Source: Mytilinidion resinicola
Taxonomy: Eukaryota > Ascomycota > Dothideomycetes > Mytilinidiales > Mytilinidiaceae
DNA: 64,000 nt
Assembly: GCF_010093595.1 (NCBI RefSeq)
Contig: NW_022985450.1
Location: 1,210,130-1,274,129, forward strand
Reading direction: 5' to 3'
Part shown: positions 1-10,711 of the stretch, piece by piece
Layout of the letters: every line of letters starts with the position of its first letter
How positions within the stretch are numbered: position 1 is the first letter of the stretch
The notes under the pieces: generated by a model
Database searches by the model: none
Seen by the model: only the letters and a program-made list of their open reading frames with translations
Told to the model about the DNA's origin: nothing
Program-made: the position numbers and the translations under genes

Positions 1-1936
1 AGAGCCTCTTATTGGCCGCAGCCTTATCGATAACGTAGGACCCATTTCAACGGGTTAAGGGATACGCGCATATGAAAACAACAACAATCACGCTGCCCTC
101 AAAAAACCGATTTTCACACATCTAGGAGGGAAGGACGCACAATTCATTGCAGCGAAGCAAGGCCGTGGTGATAAAGCCGTGAGGCTGAAGTCTTCAGGCT
201 GCTCAGACTTTATGCACCTAGGCGTAGGGTTGACACGTGATTCTAGCTAAGGAAAGGGATCTGCCAATTAACTAACCACGATAACTGCAAAAGAAAAGTG
301 CAATTGGCAAGGTAGTGGGGGAGTGCTTAATAAGTAAAGAGTAGTGTTAATTCGTAGAGGTAACGACGCCAAGTTATCTCTCTTTGCTCCTCATCTTTGC
401 ATAGCGCCCGGAGATCCTTAATGAGCACGCATACTCCGCATACATAACGCCGTATATGACAGGCTTGTTCAAAAGCTCCAGGTCATCTTCGGCGTTGCCC
501 GCTTCGACTTGGACTTCGCGGATTGTGCGGAGGAAGTGCTTGAGCCGGTGCTGGACGAGTGGAGGACCGGGTGGGAACGGAGCGCGCACAAGCTGGACTG
601 AGCAGTGTTAGATCGCGGAGAGGCAGCCAAACCTGGTCGCTAGGTCGGCTGATAGTCCTCGTTGGCTTTGGCGTCGTCGCGTTTTCTTCCCTGCAGCATC
701 CGAAGTCGGTTTCCCCCAAATTTGCCTTGTCAAATACCTTGTCCAATGCTGAACTGGCATTCATCTGACCGTTTGAAGTGGAGTCTGTCTTGGTCTATCT
801 TTGAGACGACCCAGGATCCATTACCATAGTAGTAACGGTCGGCGAAAGGCTTTGTATCGCACAAGGATTTCAATGACTATAACAAATTGGTCTTCCAAAA
901 TCTAGTTTCAAACTCCTTCCTGCAGCGGCGGTCTCTGCAACTGATACTGCTCCAATCTACCTCAATAGTGGCACGAACAGAGGGATCATTGAGGTAGTGG
1001 GGAAAGGCGAGTTGAAGGTGCTTATTAAGCGATTCATAATGTCGAGATGTAGGACGGAAGGCGACCTCGTGATGCTTCTCGGAACGTATGGTTGCACTCT
1101 TCCAAGTCTGCGCATCCTTCCTGAGCTGTGGCACGGCCTTCTTTTTGATCTTGTTCCTTGGCTGGCGGCTCAGCTGCTGTCTTGGAGGGGGCTGTATAGC
1201 AAGTATGATTTGCATAGAGGGCATCCTTGAGAGGACTGGACCTTGCCCTTTCAGCCAACAAAGGTCTTTAGGGCGTTCAATATCGATCTTCCAGGAGCGA
1301 TGACCCGAGTAAAGCCTTTCACTAACATGATTAAACATGGTCGTGCAGCTAAGAAGAAGGCCGGAGAAGTCTGGCTTTGTAAAGTCTCCCTTTTTGTCTC
1401 CTCAAGGCAAGACCAAAGCTCGGTGTGGATCGATAAGTAGATCGATAAACATGTGTACAATGTCGACCGGAAGCCTGTCTAACACAAGGTTAGCATAATG
1501 CATAACGGTCCGCTAGGCAAAGGTTAATATATACGCACGTCAGGATTCCTTTCTTGTTGCCAACCATTCTGCTGATATCAGAAGGCGACTGTGGGTAACT
1601 GAGGCATGGTCAGCACCGTCATCGAAGGAGCAGATACACATTTACTGACACTGAGCCAAACGGAACAGCCATGTCACTGGGTTGGCCCGGACGTAAACGT
1701 CGTCGAAAGTGGCGAGATCTTATCGTGAATGTCGAAAGGTGTGGAACAGTGTTGGAAGGTTAGGGTGGATTACTTCATCGGGTCACGTGCTATTGAAGTA
1801 GCCTGCGTGGCTACCTGAATACGCAGCCCTGACCTGCCCTCAAACTACCTTAGCCTTTCTAGGTCGCACATCTCCATTCCTGAGCAGGCCACGCACACGC
1901 GATATGGCGGACTCCGATGGCAAGCGCAACGGCCAT
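1..1936. other. No recognisable gene
   Basis: Only short overlapping open frames occur on both strands and none shows a motif I recognise. A stretch near 460-600 reads on the plus strand as an acidic peptide without a start or splice context and may be an exon relic. No repeat or RNA gene was seen. Confidence 0.5.
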
Positions 1937-2185
1937 ACTCAGGTTGAAATTGATGTGAACTCTGATTTCTATAGACGTCTAGCTAGTTGTATATATACTA
2001 GGGGAAGGAAGGGGGCCACCCCCAGGGTGGCGCGCTAGTAAGTTCAGATGAGCCCTGCACAGCTGAGGCTTCAGCTCGGTTCTCTACAGCTGAGATTTCA
2101 GCTGGGTTCTCTACAGCTGATGTTCGGAGAGTAGCTTTCTGGCATATGAGTTGTTGATCCTAGGTTGTAGTGCTGCAACCTGAGT
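1937..2185 (-). repeat. Solo-LTR- or MITE-like element, copy 1
   Basis: A 249-bp element bounded by the inverted termini ACTCAGGTTG and CAACCTGAGT and flanked by a perfect 5-bp duplication GCCAT (1932-1936 and 2186-2190). Read on the minus strand it has a TATA-like tract (about 60-75 bp from the end) typical of a short LTR promoter, plus internal CAGCTGA repeats. It is almost identical to the copy at 10458-10706. A 5-bp duplication fits LTR-integrase insertion, but the AC...GT ends are not the usual TG...CA, so a small DNA element cannot be excluded. There is no coding capacity. Confidence 0.85.
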
Positions 2186-2190
2186 GCCAT

Positions 2191-3899
2191 ACTCCGAAGC
2201 AACGGAACCACTTTCGACGACGCCAAAGTGGATATTCAGATACTCGAGGTATCCTCAGTGGCTTATTCGCTTTAGGATGTTCCCGAATCGCGGCTTGAGC
2301 ATCCTCGAGTTACTCTTTGTTCTCTGGAGAAGTAGCGTTATACTAAATGTCGAGGTGTACATTCTGGGCGTGCTCGAGCCGCTCCATATTTGTGCGTGGG
2401 CGCCATCCATTTGCGTGACGCGGTCCAGACTTTCGCGCCATGTCGCTGCCTACGTAGGTATTGAAGGGGGAATGAGGATCCTTCTTACCGTATTCTATTT
2501 ACCCTTGCCGAGCGATTTATCGAGATTTGGGAATTCTGTAGGCCTTGGGACAGTCGCGGCGATCTGCGCCTGCTCGTTTGCGTGAAACCTGATCGCGACT
2601 TTGGCACACCTTATCGTTCGCATAGCTGCCGTCGTAGGTGAGATTCTTTTTTTGTTGATATTTGTTCTTCAGCGTCCCGGTTAGGGTCTCGTAGTCCCTT
2701 TCGAGCGCGACGAAGTAGTTGGCCGGCGCGTTGACGCATATAGTGCCGAGCAGTGTCTCAGCAGCAGTAGTATTACCCCGTACGGGTTTAACTCGGGTGT
2801 CCCACGTTAGAGTCGCTTGGTACGATCGCATTAGTATGTTTGGGTGGAAGCTGATTTTGCACTACTGGTGCGTTTTTGGTAGCCCTCCCGAGGACGCCGA
2901 AAGAGACACTAAAGGTGGTCCGATCAATTAGTTTCTACTTCGCCAGCAGGTACCGTAGGCCATTTTTAGAACGAATGCAAATTGAACTGGACACGACAGA
3001 GGATTCTTGCCACATGGTAATTTGCCTACAAACCGGCGAGAAGACCTGCAGGCTATAGATGGATGACGCCATGAACACTTTTCAAATCTGACAATGAATA
3101 AAATACTTAGGAAACCAAATCCCCACTTAGAAGCAGGTGAGAGTGGTGCAAAACTCCTAAACCTTCTGTGACTATTTCACAATGACTCCAAAAATAATAG
3201 AACACCTCGTAGTGATTTGATTGCCCACAAACCTACCCTTAGGTACCCCGATTACTCAGGTCGGTCGTCGAGAATGCAACTTGCTATTCGGCTAAAGTTA
3301 ATGAGTAGACATCCCTATCACAGATGCGTTCTATCCAGCGGAAATCTATTAGTTTTGGGACGCTTTGAAGGACGAACGAAAGGCCGTTTGAGAGAGTAGG
3401 AACGCAACGACGGCTGAGTTATGGGAGTCGGGAGCATCATACAAGAACACACAACAAGTACGGTGGGATTAGTCGAATAGCATAATAATGGTAGCAAAGC
3501 TGCTGCAGCGTGAAGGTAGATCGGAGAGGGATTTGGGAGGGTTTGCTGTTGCTGGAGTTTTTAACTTGATATTCAATGGCTGTATAGCCTGAGGGTGTGT
3601 CTGAAATCACGGTCGTGATACAATCTCATGGTGGTGAATTTGATGCTCCTTTTAGAAAGGCGTCGGCCCGGGTGATGTAGAAATCTTTCCCGCAAAGTTC
3701 TCTGCCCCCTGGTAAAGCTCCTCTGGACTGAAATTAGGCATGAAAGTTCCACAGAGAACACCACTGACTGCTCTAGGTGTCAGGTCGGCGTATGCATTCT
3801 AACCTATTCCCTGGCATGGGATGAAGGCACGGGCAACTCGTTGGACCACCACTTCGAAGGCGCAGCATCACAACGAATCTTGCACAAGGGCTGTTGACA
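2191..3899. other. No recognisable gene
   Basis: Open frames of up to about 130 codons occur (2184-2585 plus, 2517-2831 minus) but overlap each other on opposite strands and show no known domain, start context or intron structure. I treat them as chance frames. Confidence 0.45.
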
Positions 3900-3907
3900 G
3901 GTTAAAC

Positions 3908-4470
3908 CTAGTTGCCTTTCCTTCTACAGGCCATGCTGCAGCCATACCAGTTCTCTGGCATACCCACAACCACCTTTGTCTGCGCACGAGGATGATGTGA
4001 TAGATGGATGGAGGATCGTCGGGTCGCAATGGCAGGAAGGGTAGCGTGAGCCGCAGTACATCGTCGTCGCTGTGATCCGAGGGATGTGTGATTGAGAACC
4101 CCTGTGGAGGACTGAGCGAAAGATGGAGGGCCGCATCGTCGCAGAGGGTCGGTCTCGCGGAGAGTTGGTCTCACGGGCTTGGTCTCGCGGAGAAGCTGCG
4201 TCTGCGGCTCGAACTCCTTCTCCGTTGGCGACTTGTACTCGAGGTGCTCTGGCAAGTAGTGACAATATGGCCGTAGGCTTGGATTAATCTTGCAACCGCA
4301 TCGTCGACGTGTATACCGATATTATCCAGGATAATAACTTTTAAGCGCCCTTCAAACTCCCCCTCAATGGCCGACAAGGTGTTAAAAATCTAATTAAGTC
4401 GGGATCGAGCGGCGCCCGCGAGGAGGATCTGGCGGCAAACGGTGTCGTGACTATCCACTGCAACACAGAA
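3908..4470 (-). pseudogene. DDE transposase fragment (IS630/Tc1-like)
   Basis: The minus strand encodes a peptide with VIILDNIGIH, the DNxxIH block around the second catalytic Asp of IS630/Tc1-type transposases. After a one-base frame change it continues with LPEHLEYKSPTE, which corresponds to the LPxxSPxxNPIE block but lacks the normal acidic end. Upstream the same frame has a TAG at 4390-4392, explicable as CAG to TAG. The fragment ends just outside the Tc1 element that begins at 4499, so it is a separate, older relic. The family call rests on two short motifs and is tentative. Confidence 0.45.
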
Positions 4471-4544
4471 ATCATCAGTATACAGCCCTGGAGCATCACA
4501 GTACAGCGATCAGGTCCAAACCGATCATATCCAAACCGATCACA

Positions 4545-4807
4545 TGCCCAGAAGAATCGCCCGTCCAGAACGATCGCCCGACTAAAACGATCGTCCTACT
4601 AAAACGATCGCCCGACTAAAACGATCGTCCTACTAAATCGATCGTCCGACTAGATCGATCGCCCGACTAGATCGATCGCCCGACCAGATCGATCGCCCGA
4701 CCAGATCGATCGCCCGACCAGATCGATCGCCCGACCAGATCGATCGCCCGACCAGATCGATCGCCCGACCAGATCGATCGCCCCACCAATCGATCGCCCC
4801 ACCAAAT
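4545..4807. repeat. 17-bp minisatellite inside the Tc1 element
   Basis: About 14-15 tandem units of a 17-18 bp motif with core CGATCGCCCGACCAGAT. The left units carry AAAACGATCGTCCTACT variants, while seven central units are identical. The array lies between the left inverted repeat and the transposase stop, so it is part of the transposon or arose in it. There are no spacers, so it is not a CRISPR array. Confidence 0.9.
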
Positions 4808-5053
4808 CCAGCGCCTTATGTTTTCATCCATAACAAATGGGTGGCGCTATACGGGATGCCGATAGAATGCCGTTTGTAATGCTGTATACGATGCTGTATA
4901 TAATGCTGTATATGATGCGGTATATATATTTAGTTTGATCCGGCTACCCCGCACGGCCACGAAAATCAACGAATCTTAATGTTGTCACTTCTACAATACA
5001 ACGCAGCCGTAAGGCCTAGTCATACAATTTCTTGGTGTTTTGATCGCTATATG

Positions 5054-6238
5054 CTAATATTTCGTTTGCCAGCCCTTGGCCACCCGTAGGGCCTCTATAC
5101 GATCTGGCATACTCTGTACAAGCGATAAAATCAGTAAATCAGGCAGCTTCAACCATGCCTCCTTGATTGCCTCCTGTAAAGCTGTCCAATCAGCCTCTGC
5201 CTTGCCTATTGTAGCCAGCTCTGGATGCAGCTTATGAACCATCTTCTTCAGCGCCCACTACATATATTTAATAGGGTTGAGGTCTGGTAAATAGGGGGGC
5301 CATTCCATAGTCCAAATACCATGGGTTTCCAGGAACTCCTTGGTCCATTTGGAGTTGTGTATAGGCGCATTATCGTGCATGAATATCTCCCCTGGCTGGT
5401 ATTGTTCTAAGAGGCCATCCTCCAATGTCTTAGTGTAGCTTCTGCCCGAGTAGCCCATCTTCTTGGCCTCCCAATCACGCTCCATGATAATCAATGGCGA
5501 CCGGCCAGCATGGCCCTCTGGGTTGATCTAAATAGCTGCCCACACCATCTGTGACATCTTGTTGGACTTGTCTTTCTCTGTAATCATATCTGGGTAATAT
5601 TTCTCATTAGAATAGCGGAAGCACCACTCTGCCTGCTGCCCGGAACCCCTCTGCACGGAGCACTTATCTGTGAACTTAACAGTTGTCCCCTCCCAGTTAA
5701 AATTCTTGTAGTCCTGAGCGAATTTGCGGCGTATAACAACATGCTCAGGCTTTAATTTTGGCCTCTTGGCGCACCTGCGCTTGTGTAGGCCATTCACTCT
5801 AAGGTGGCGCTAGATAGTCTTCTTAGAAATGGGGTGCTTCCGATTCGGGCGTCCATCCAGGCCGGCCCCCTTAATAATCTGGGAGTACTCCAGTTTTAGG
5901 GATTTTCGCACAATTCGAATGATATCGCGCTTCTTACGACGTGTAAGAACCTCTGGCTGGCCAGAGCAAGGTAAGGACTTAGTGGTGTTGTGTTCTTTAA
6001 AGCGTTTGATTGTGGTGTAGATGGTGCGTAGATTGCAGCCGAATTCTGCTGCTAATTCCTTGTTGGATACACAGGCCTGGTGCTTTGCAATAATAGCTGT
6101 GCGCTGCCCAGTTAAAAGCTCGCCATTCCCTCTTGCATTCCCATCAATCGGATCGCCAAAAGAGCGTGTCATTGTGGTGTGGTGTTGAGGTAAATGCGAC
6201 GCGTTCATACGCGACGCGATTTTAGTGGGGTTGCGCAC
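5054..6238 (-). pseudogene. Tc1-type transposase with three nonsense codons
   Basis: One reading frame of 395 codons runs the whole way without indels and is broken only by TAG codons at 5810-5812, 5528-5530 and 5258-5260. The N-terminal part has a helix-turn-helix region (QRTAIIAKHQ...NKELAAEFGC). The catalytic core shows FTDKCSV (first Asp), FMHDNAPIH (second Asp) and LPDLNPIK. The spacing from the second Asp to the Lys of NPIK is 34 residues, so the DD34E glutamate has become Lys (codon 5267-5269, GAA to AAA). Every one of these changes is a CpA-to-TpA transition on one strand, the RIP pattern. A product would be catalytically dead even with readthrough. Confidence 0.85.
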
Positions 6239-6273
6239 GGTTCGTCGGATTAGACTAAAGTCTAAGTACTGTA

Positions 6274-6749
6274 CCTACGTGCCTAGGAGGATGATAAAAC
6301 TATAAAAGCTTCACCTTATAGAGGCTTCTTTCCATTAGGCCTGGCCCGCCTGCATTGCTACCTGCATTGCCGCCTTCTAAGAGGTGCTCGAGGGGAAGCT
6401 CCGAGGAGATAAGACGAGAAGGGGGGTTGTATATCTACTAAGAAGGTGCAGCTACTACTGCCCATGTGTTCACACACCTTTAAAGTATAGTCGCATATCA
6501 TCTCTAAAAGTGAAGAAATTTGTTTAAAAATCTTAACCCCTACAACTCCGCGAATTAAAGAAAATTGAAACTTTCCGAGGTGGTGTGCGACTGTATATCA
6601 GAGGTGTGCGAATATGTTAAACCTTATTGTAACCATTACAGCTCCAAAAAAAACCCCTATTTTAGAAACATCAGCCAGGGAATTTACCATGAGAAAATCT
6701 AGGACTACTACCCCCGATTACGATCTTCCCAACGCTCCTCCCCGAAACT
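6274..6749. other. Spacer without recognised gene
   Basis: AT-rich sequence between the transposon and the valyl-tRNA synthetase relic. Only chance frames are visible. Confidence 0.5.
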
Positions 6750-7960
6750 CTACGCAATCTTCAACATCTCAAACTGCGCAATGCTGCTCTTCGCGAAATT
6801 GCCGCCTTCAAGCTCCGCCGCGCGCAACTTCTCCCGCTCCGTCTCTTTGACAGCCTCGCTAACCTTCGCCTCCCAACTCTTGTCCATAATATTGCGCTGC
6901 TTCTCAACCGTCTCGTTCGCCTTCTTGAGTCGGTCCTTGGCCTTCGCGATCTCCTTGTCGATGTCAATTCGGCCCTTGACATCGAGGTACACAGTTGCTA
7001 ACGTGCCGACGGTGTAGACGGCGGAGCCGGTGGGCGAGGGGTCGGAGGGGGCGAGGAAAGTAAGCGAGCTGATGGCCTTGCTGCTGAGGGAGAGGATCGA
7101 GGAGCGGGAGGTCGGGGCTTGGAGGGTGGCGTGGGTGGTGTCGTCTAGCGGGTGGATGAAGGTTTGCGCCGAGTCTTTAATGGCGTACTCGGCCGTAAGA
7201 GAGCGGGAGCCCTTTGAGACATTGACGAGCAACTTATACTCCTTCTCGGCCCTTTAATCGTGGAAGGCCTCAAGGGTGGCGAATTCCGGGAAGTTGGCGA
7301 CGGTGATGGACGGGGTCTTGTCGTCTTAACGGCGAGGAATGCACTGGAAGAGCTCCTCGGTTAAGAAGGGCATAAAAGGGTGGAGTAAGAGGAGACCATC
7401 TTCGAGTGCAGTATAGAGAGTTTGTTTTGTGCCCTCCTTCTGTTCGGCGCTGCCGTCTTCCAGGATTGCTTTCGAGTTCTCAATGAAGACATCGCAGAGG
7501 TTGCCAAGGCGCAGCTTATCCTTAAGTTCCGAAGGCTGATACCCGTCATGATATTGATGGGATCAACAACGTTGCCGAGAGACTTGCTTATCTTGCGGCC
7601 TTTAGTATCACGGATCAAGGAGTGACAGTACACTTCCTTAAACGGGATCTTGCCTGTCAACTTCAAGCTGAGAAGGATCATCCGGGCAACCCAGAAGGGC
7701 AAGATATTCCAGCCAGTTTCTAGGACGGAGGTAGGGAAAAGTCCTTTCAAATCAGCCGTTTCCTTTGGCCACCCGAGAGTACTGAAAGGCCACAGACCCG
7801 AGCTGAACCAAGTGTTAAGAACGTCCTTATCCCGCTCTAGGGTGAATTTTTTCCCTTTAAACTTATCTTCAGCCTTCTTTAAAGTACGTCCGGTAACCTA
7901 AAGTTTGTTGTCGGAAGAATTGTTGTCCCCGCCCTCGATCTTGACAAAGTAAGCTCGCTA
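6750..7960 (-). pseudogene. Valyl-tRNA synthetase relic (3' half)
   Basis: Reading the minus strand from about 7960: AYFVKIEG, then a TAG where WVTGRT is expected (7898-7900, TGG to TAG), then [36 protein letters not shown] and the class I signature as KISKS (normally KMSKS). After the block [14 protein letters not shown] the sequence jumps to the anticodon-domain region [14 protein letters not shown] in another frame, so roughly 100 or more residues are missing. It continues past further stops to the C-terminal valyl arm (6750-7232, coiled KAKDRLKKANETVEKQR, ending in MLKIA). It is N-terminally truncated, internally deleted, frameshifted and carries stops. The functional gene must lie elsewhere. 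Confidence 0.9.
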
Positions 7961-7990
7961 TTACTTCACCCTTTGCAACCTTGGCCCTGA

Positions 7991-8443
7991 TACATAGGCG
8001 AAGCTCCTAATAATCTCCTCTACGACCCTTCGACAGGCCGTATTACAGCGCTCCTCGACTACGACTTCGCCAGCATCCTACACCCTGCATACGAGTTCTT
8101 CCGCTCCTTTGCCATCAATGGCGGCCAGTTGACCGGCTCGTTGGGGGACACGACTCCACAGGAAAAGGAAGCGGCAGCGCTTCGGAATGCCAAACTTACC
8201 GGCCAGTTCCCTTCACCTCTTCCAGCTCCGGTAGCGTCCGCCAATGGATCAGGGGTTGACTGGGAACTTGCGCAGGCATAGGAGGACGAGCTGCAGAACC
8301 TGGATGTCAAGCGACCTAGCAAGATTCGAGGAATTGATAAGATTGCAGATCTCGACGAGGTCCTCGGCTCACTGCTACCCTGGAGATTGACGAATGAGGA
8401 CTTTTTGAGAATGAATCAGGATGATATCAGAGAAGGGCGCTGA
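7991..8443 (+). pseudogene. APH-type phosphotransferase C-terminal relic
   Basis: The plus strand reads YDPSTGRITALLDYDFA, the DPxTGxxTxLLDYDFA block holding the metal-binding Asp of fungal aminoglycoside-phosphotransferase-fold proteins. It is followed by ILHPAYEFFRSF and a C-terminal tail ending in a normal stop at 8441-8443. A TAG at 8279-8281 interrupts the frame and a TGA lies just before the fragment. The N-lobe and the HxD catalytic loop are absent. It starts about 30 bp from the broken end of the valyl-tRNA synthetase relic on the opposite strand, which suggests a rearrangement junction. Confidence 0.75.
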
Positions 8444-8729
8444 GACGCATGAGCGAAAAGCAGCTTGTGGGCTTACTGGATCATATGGGATTTTAGACTG
8501 GACCGATTCAATAGGGGAACAAAGTTGATGCGAGAAAACTTACAAAAGGAAGGACATGTGTGTCCCGCACCATCGTACCCCTGAAGATAGCCCGTATGCC
8601 TCAGAAGTAATGCGCATGCTAGCAGTGCTGCAGCACGCTAAAGTAACCTGTGTTGGTTAGGCAAAATACTAGGCAAATGATATTTGTACCCCCCCCTTTC
8701 GCCACTTTCGCTCTTATAAACTCCCGCTC

Positions 8730-9315
8730 TCACATACAAGCTGTCTCCAGGAAGGGGATGGCATGTCCTCCTCCTGCCGCGACCAACTTGCCGCCCCAGT
8801 GATCAAAGACTGTTCCACCTTCGGGAGAAGCGACTACTTTTGTCGCTCTGTGGACAACGTTTTGCAGGAGTGGGGTTGCTTTGACTTGGAATTCGGAGCC
8901 TGCTGCTGCAACGACGACGTTTAGATATGCTACGGCAGTCTTCCGAAGCCAGGGGAGATGAGAGGCTATCCAAGGTTCGGATCCAACTTGTCCGGTTTCT
9001 GCACCTTCCCAGCTGACAAACATGATGGTTTGCCGAGGCCGCCATCCTGCTCTGTATGCCGTTGCGAAACTTCGGACGACTTCTATTAAAGCTGCAGCGC
9101 CCCTGATAGAGTCACTGGCCCCGGGTCTCCTTGAGTCGCGGTGATTCCCTAGAATGATTACTTTATCATCAATGGAACCTCTAATGATGCCAAATGTTTG
9201 GTGCACGTCCTTGGTCGGAAAGGTCGTTTGGTTATTCAAATTCAAGACGATATGCGACGGTGATGGACCGATATAATATTCTACTCATTTGTAGTACAGG
9301 CCTCCCCCATGCCGC
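8730..9315 (-). pseudogene. M28 peptidase (glutamate carboxypeptidase II-like) fragment
   Basis: The frame EYYIGPSPSHIVLNLNN leads into FGIIRGSIDDKVIILGNHRD, a hallmark of the Tre2/NAALADase branch of M28 metallopeptidases. It continues with FVSWEGAETGQVGS (normally SWEGEEYGLVGS) and LPWLRKTAVAYLNV. The metal block normally written GGAGDPNSG is eroded to RRPGASDSIRG, and in SWEGAE the Glu pair is partly lost. A TGA breaks the frame upstream (about 9285). Both termini are missing, so it is an internal relic and not an active peptidase. Confidence 0.8.
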
Positions 9316-9601
9316 TACATTGGGTCCAGTCAGGGCAAAAGAGGATGGACAACCGGGTGACGACAAGCACGCACATCCTCACTGCGCGTTCCATCGACTT
9401 AAGGTCTACCTATACTAGGGGCCCCACCACGAGCGCCCCAAGTCAAAGCCTTTGATACCCCCGAACTCCAACACTGGAAGGACGTGAAAGTCGGGAGAGT
9501 GAGGAGATTTCGAGGTGAAAAGAGTCAATACTGGCCCTCCTATTACCCCGACAGCTGCTCCTGCTCACAAACGACAACGCGCCTCCATGCTTGCAGAGCT
9601 G

Positions 9602-10327
9602 TCAAGGCTCAAACCCCCAATCTATTGCCATAACACGCCTGGAGCTGCTAAGGAAGCGAGTAGGCAGTGCTTTCACACGTGGCAACATATCAGGAGGTAA
9701 GTGTGGTGTGAGAGGTCGGCCTACTAAAAGTGGGTAGTACTCCTCCGGTCCATCTGTATTCCTGCAATGGAGCAATATGTTGATGACCTTGCTGGCAACT
9801 TGGACTATCTCGCAGCCAGCTTTCCGAACATGGATCCTGGATCCACTGGAATTTTTATGGCACCTTATTCGCCGCATCGCAAAGTGGAACGGTAGCCGTA
9901 GAGGACCAATTAGATGGAGAGTTTTCCGGCTAAACTCAGTTGACTCAACACTGCGCTTAAAGACATCGCCGATGTAGCTGTCACTTCCGGGGCGTAGACG
10001 ACGTCGCCAGTGCCCATTGCTTGGTCGAGATTGGGCTAGGAGAAGCCGATTCCTGGATGCGGAAGCCTCCGCCAGCGCCGTTCGCGCCATCACCAATAGG
10101 ACCTTCCGGATGCTCTGCGAGGACGACCCGAATGAGGTTCTGCTGATTTGGGTCCGTTCAGCTGGATCTGCAAATCGTGTCCGGTTAAGGATGCAACCAT
10201 CAACTTCTACAGATCTTAATTCCCAGATTTTGAAGTCTGATTGCTGTTGCCTAGTTTGGGCACGGACGAGTACAGATAACGTACACCGAAGGCTTGCAGG
10301 ATAATCTTTGCGTGGCGAGTTTGGCAT
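9602..10327 (-). CDS. Unrecognised open frame, 241 codons
   Basis: An uninterrupted Arg-rich frame on the minus strand with a weak start context. I recognise no domain. The region is GC-balanced and other frames are also open, so it may be a chance frame in a decayed gene. It lies between the M28 relic and repeat copy 2. Existence as a gene is doubtful. Confidence 0.2.
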   Translation of the reverse strand: MPNSPRKDYPASLRCTLSVLVRAQTRQQQSDFKIWELRSVEVDGCILNRTRFADPAERTQISRTSFGSSSQSIRKVLLVMARTALAEASASRNRLLLAQSRPSNGHWRRRLRPGSDSYIGDVFKRSVESTEFSRKTLHLIGPLRLPFHFAMRRIRCHKNSSGSRIHVRKAGCEIVQVASKVINILLHCRNTDGPEEYYPLLVGRPLTPHLPPDMLPRVKALPTRFLSSSRRVMAIDWGFEP

Positions 10328-10457
10328 GCATTAAACCCAGTCAGATATGAGCGGGGGATGCTCAGCCTTTGCCCACCTCCCCGCGATTCATGGCCCCATA
10401 TTGATAACCAGACCAGGACTTTTATTATATATGGAGTTGCCACCCATTTGCCATAAC

Positions 10458-10706
10458 ACTCAGGTTGAAATTGATGTGAACTCTGATTTCTATAGACGTC
10501 TAGCTAGTTGTATATATACTAGGGGAAGGAAGGGGGCCACCCCCAGGGTGGCGCGCTAGTAAGTTCAGATGAGCCCTGCACAGCTGAGGCTTCAGCTCGG
10601 TTCTCTACAGCTGAGATTTCAGCTGGGTTCTCTACAGCTGATGTTCGGAGAGTAGCTTTCTGGCATATGAGTTGTTGATCCTAGGTTGTAGTGCTGCAAC
10701 CTGAGT
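10458..10706 (-). repeat. Solo-LTR- or MITE-like element, copy 2
   Basis: A 249-bp copy, nearly identical to 1937-2185, with ACTCAGGTTG/CAACCTGAGT ends and a perfect 5-bp duplication ATAAC (10453-10457 and 10707-10711). The high identity between the two copies suggests recent activity. Confidence 0.9.
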
Positions 10707-10711
10707 ATAAC

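Larger units (their letters stand above)
4499..6271 (-). mobile_element. Tc1/mariner-type DNA transposon, inactive
   Basis: A 1,773-bp element. The ends CAGTAC...GTACTG are parts of about 30-bp diverged terminal inverted repeats (4499-4528 and 6242-6271). TA lies outside the right end (6272-6273), whereas the left flank is CA, presumably mutated from TA. It contains a minisatellite next to the left end and a transposase relic on the minus strand. Boundaries are inferred from the paired ends and the TA dinucleotide. Confidence 0.75.

Noticed and set aside
4545..4807. CRISPR array
   Set aside because: The units are contiguous with no spacers, eukaryotic context and no cas genes.
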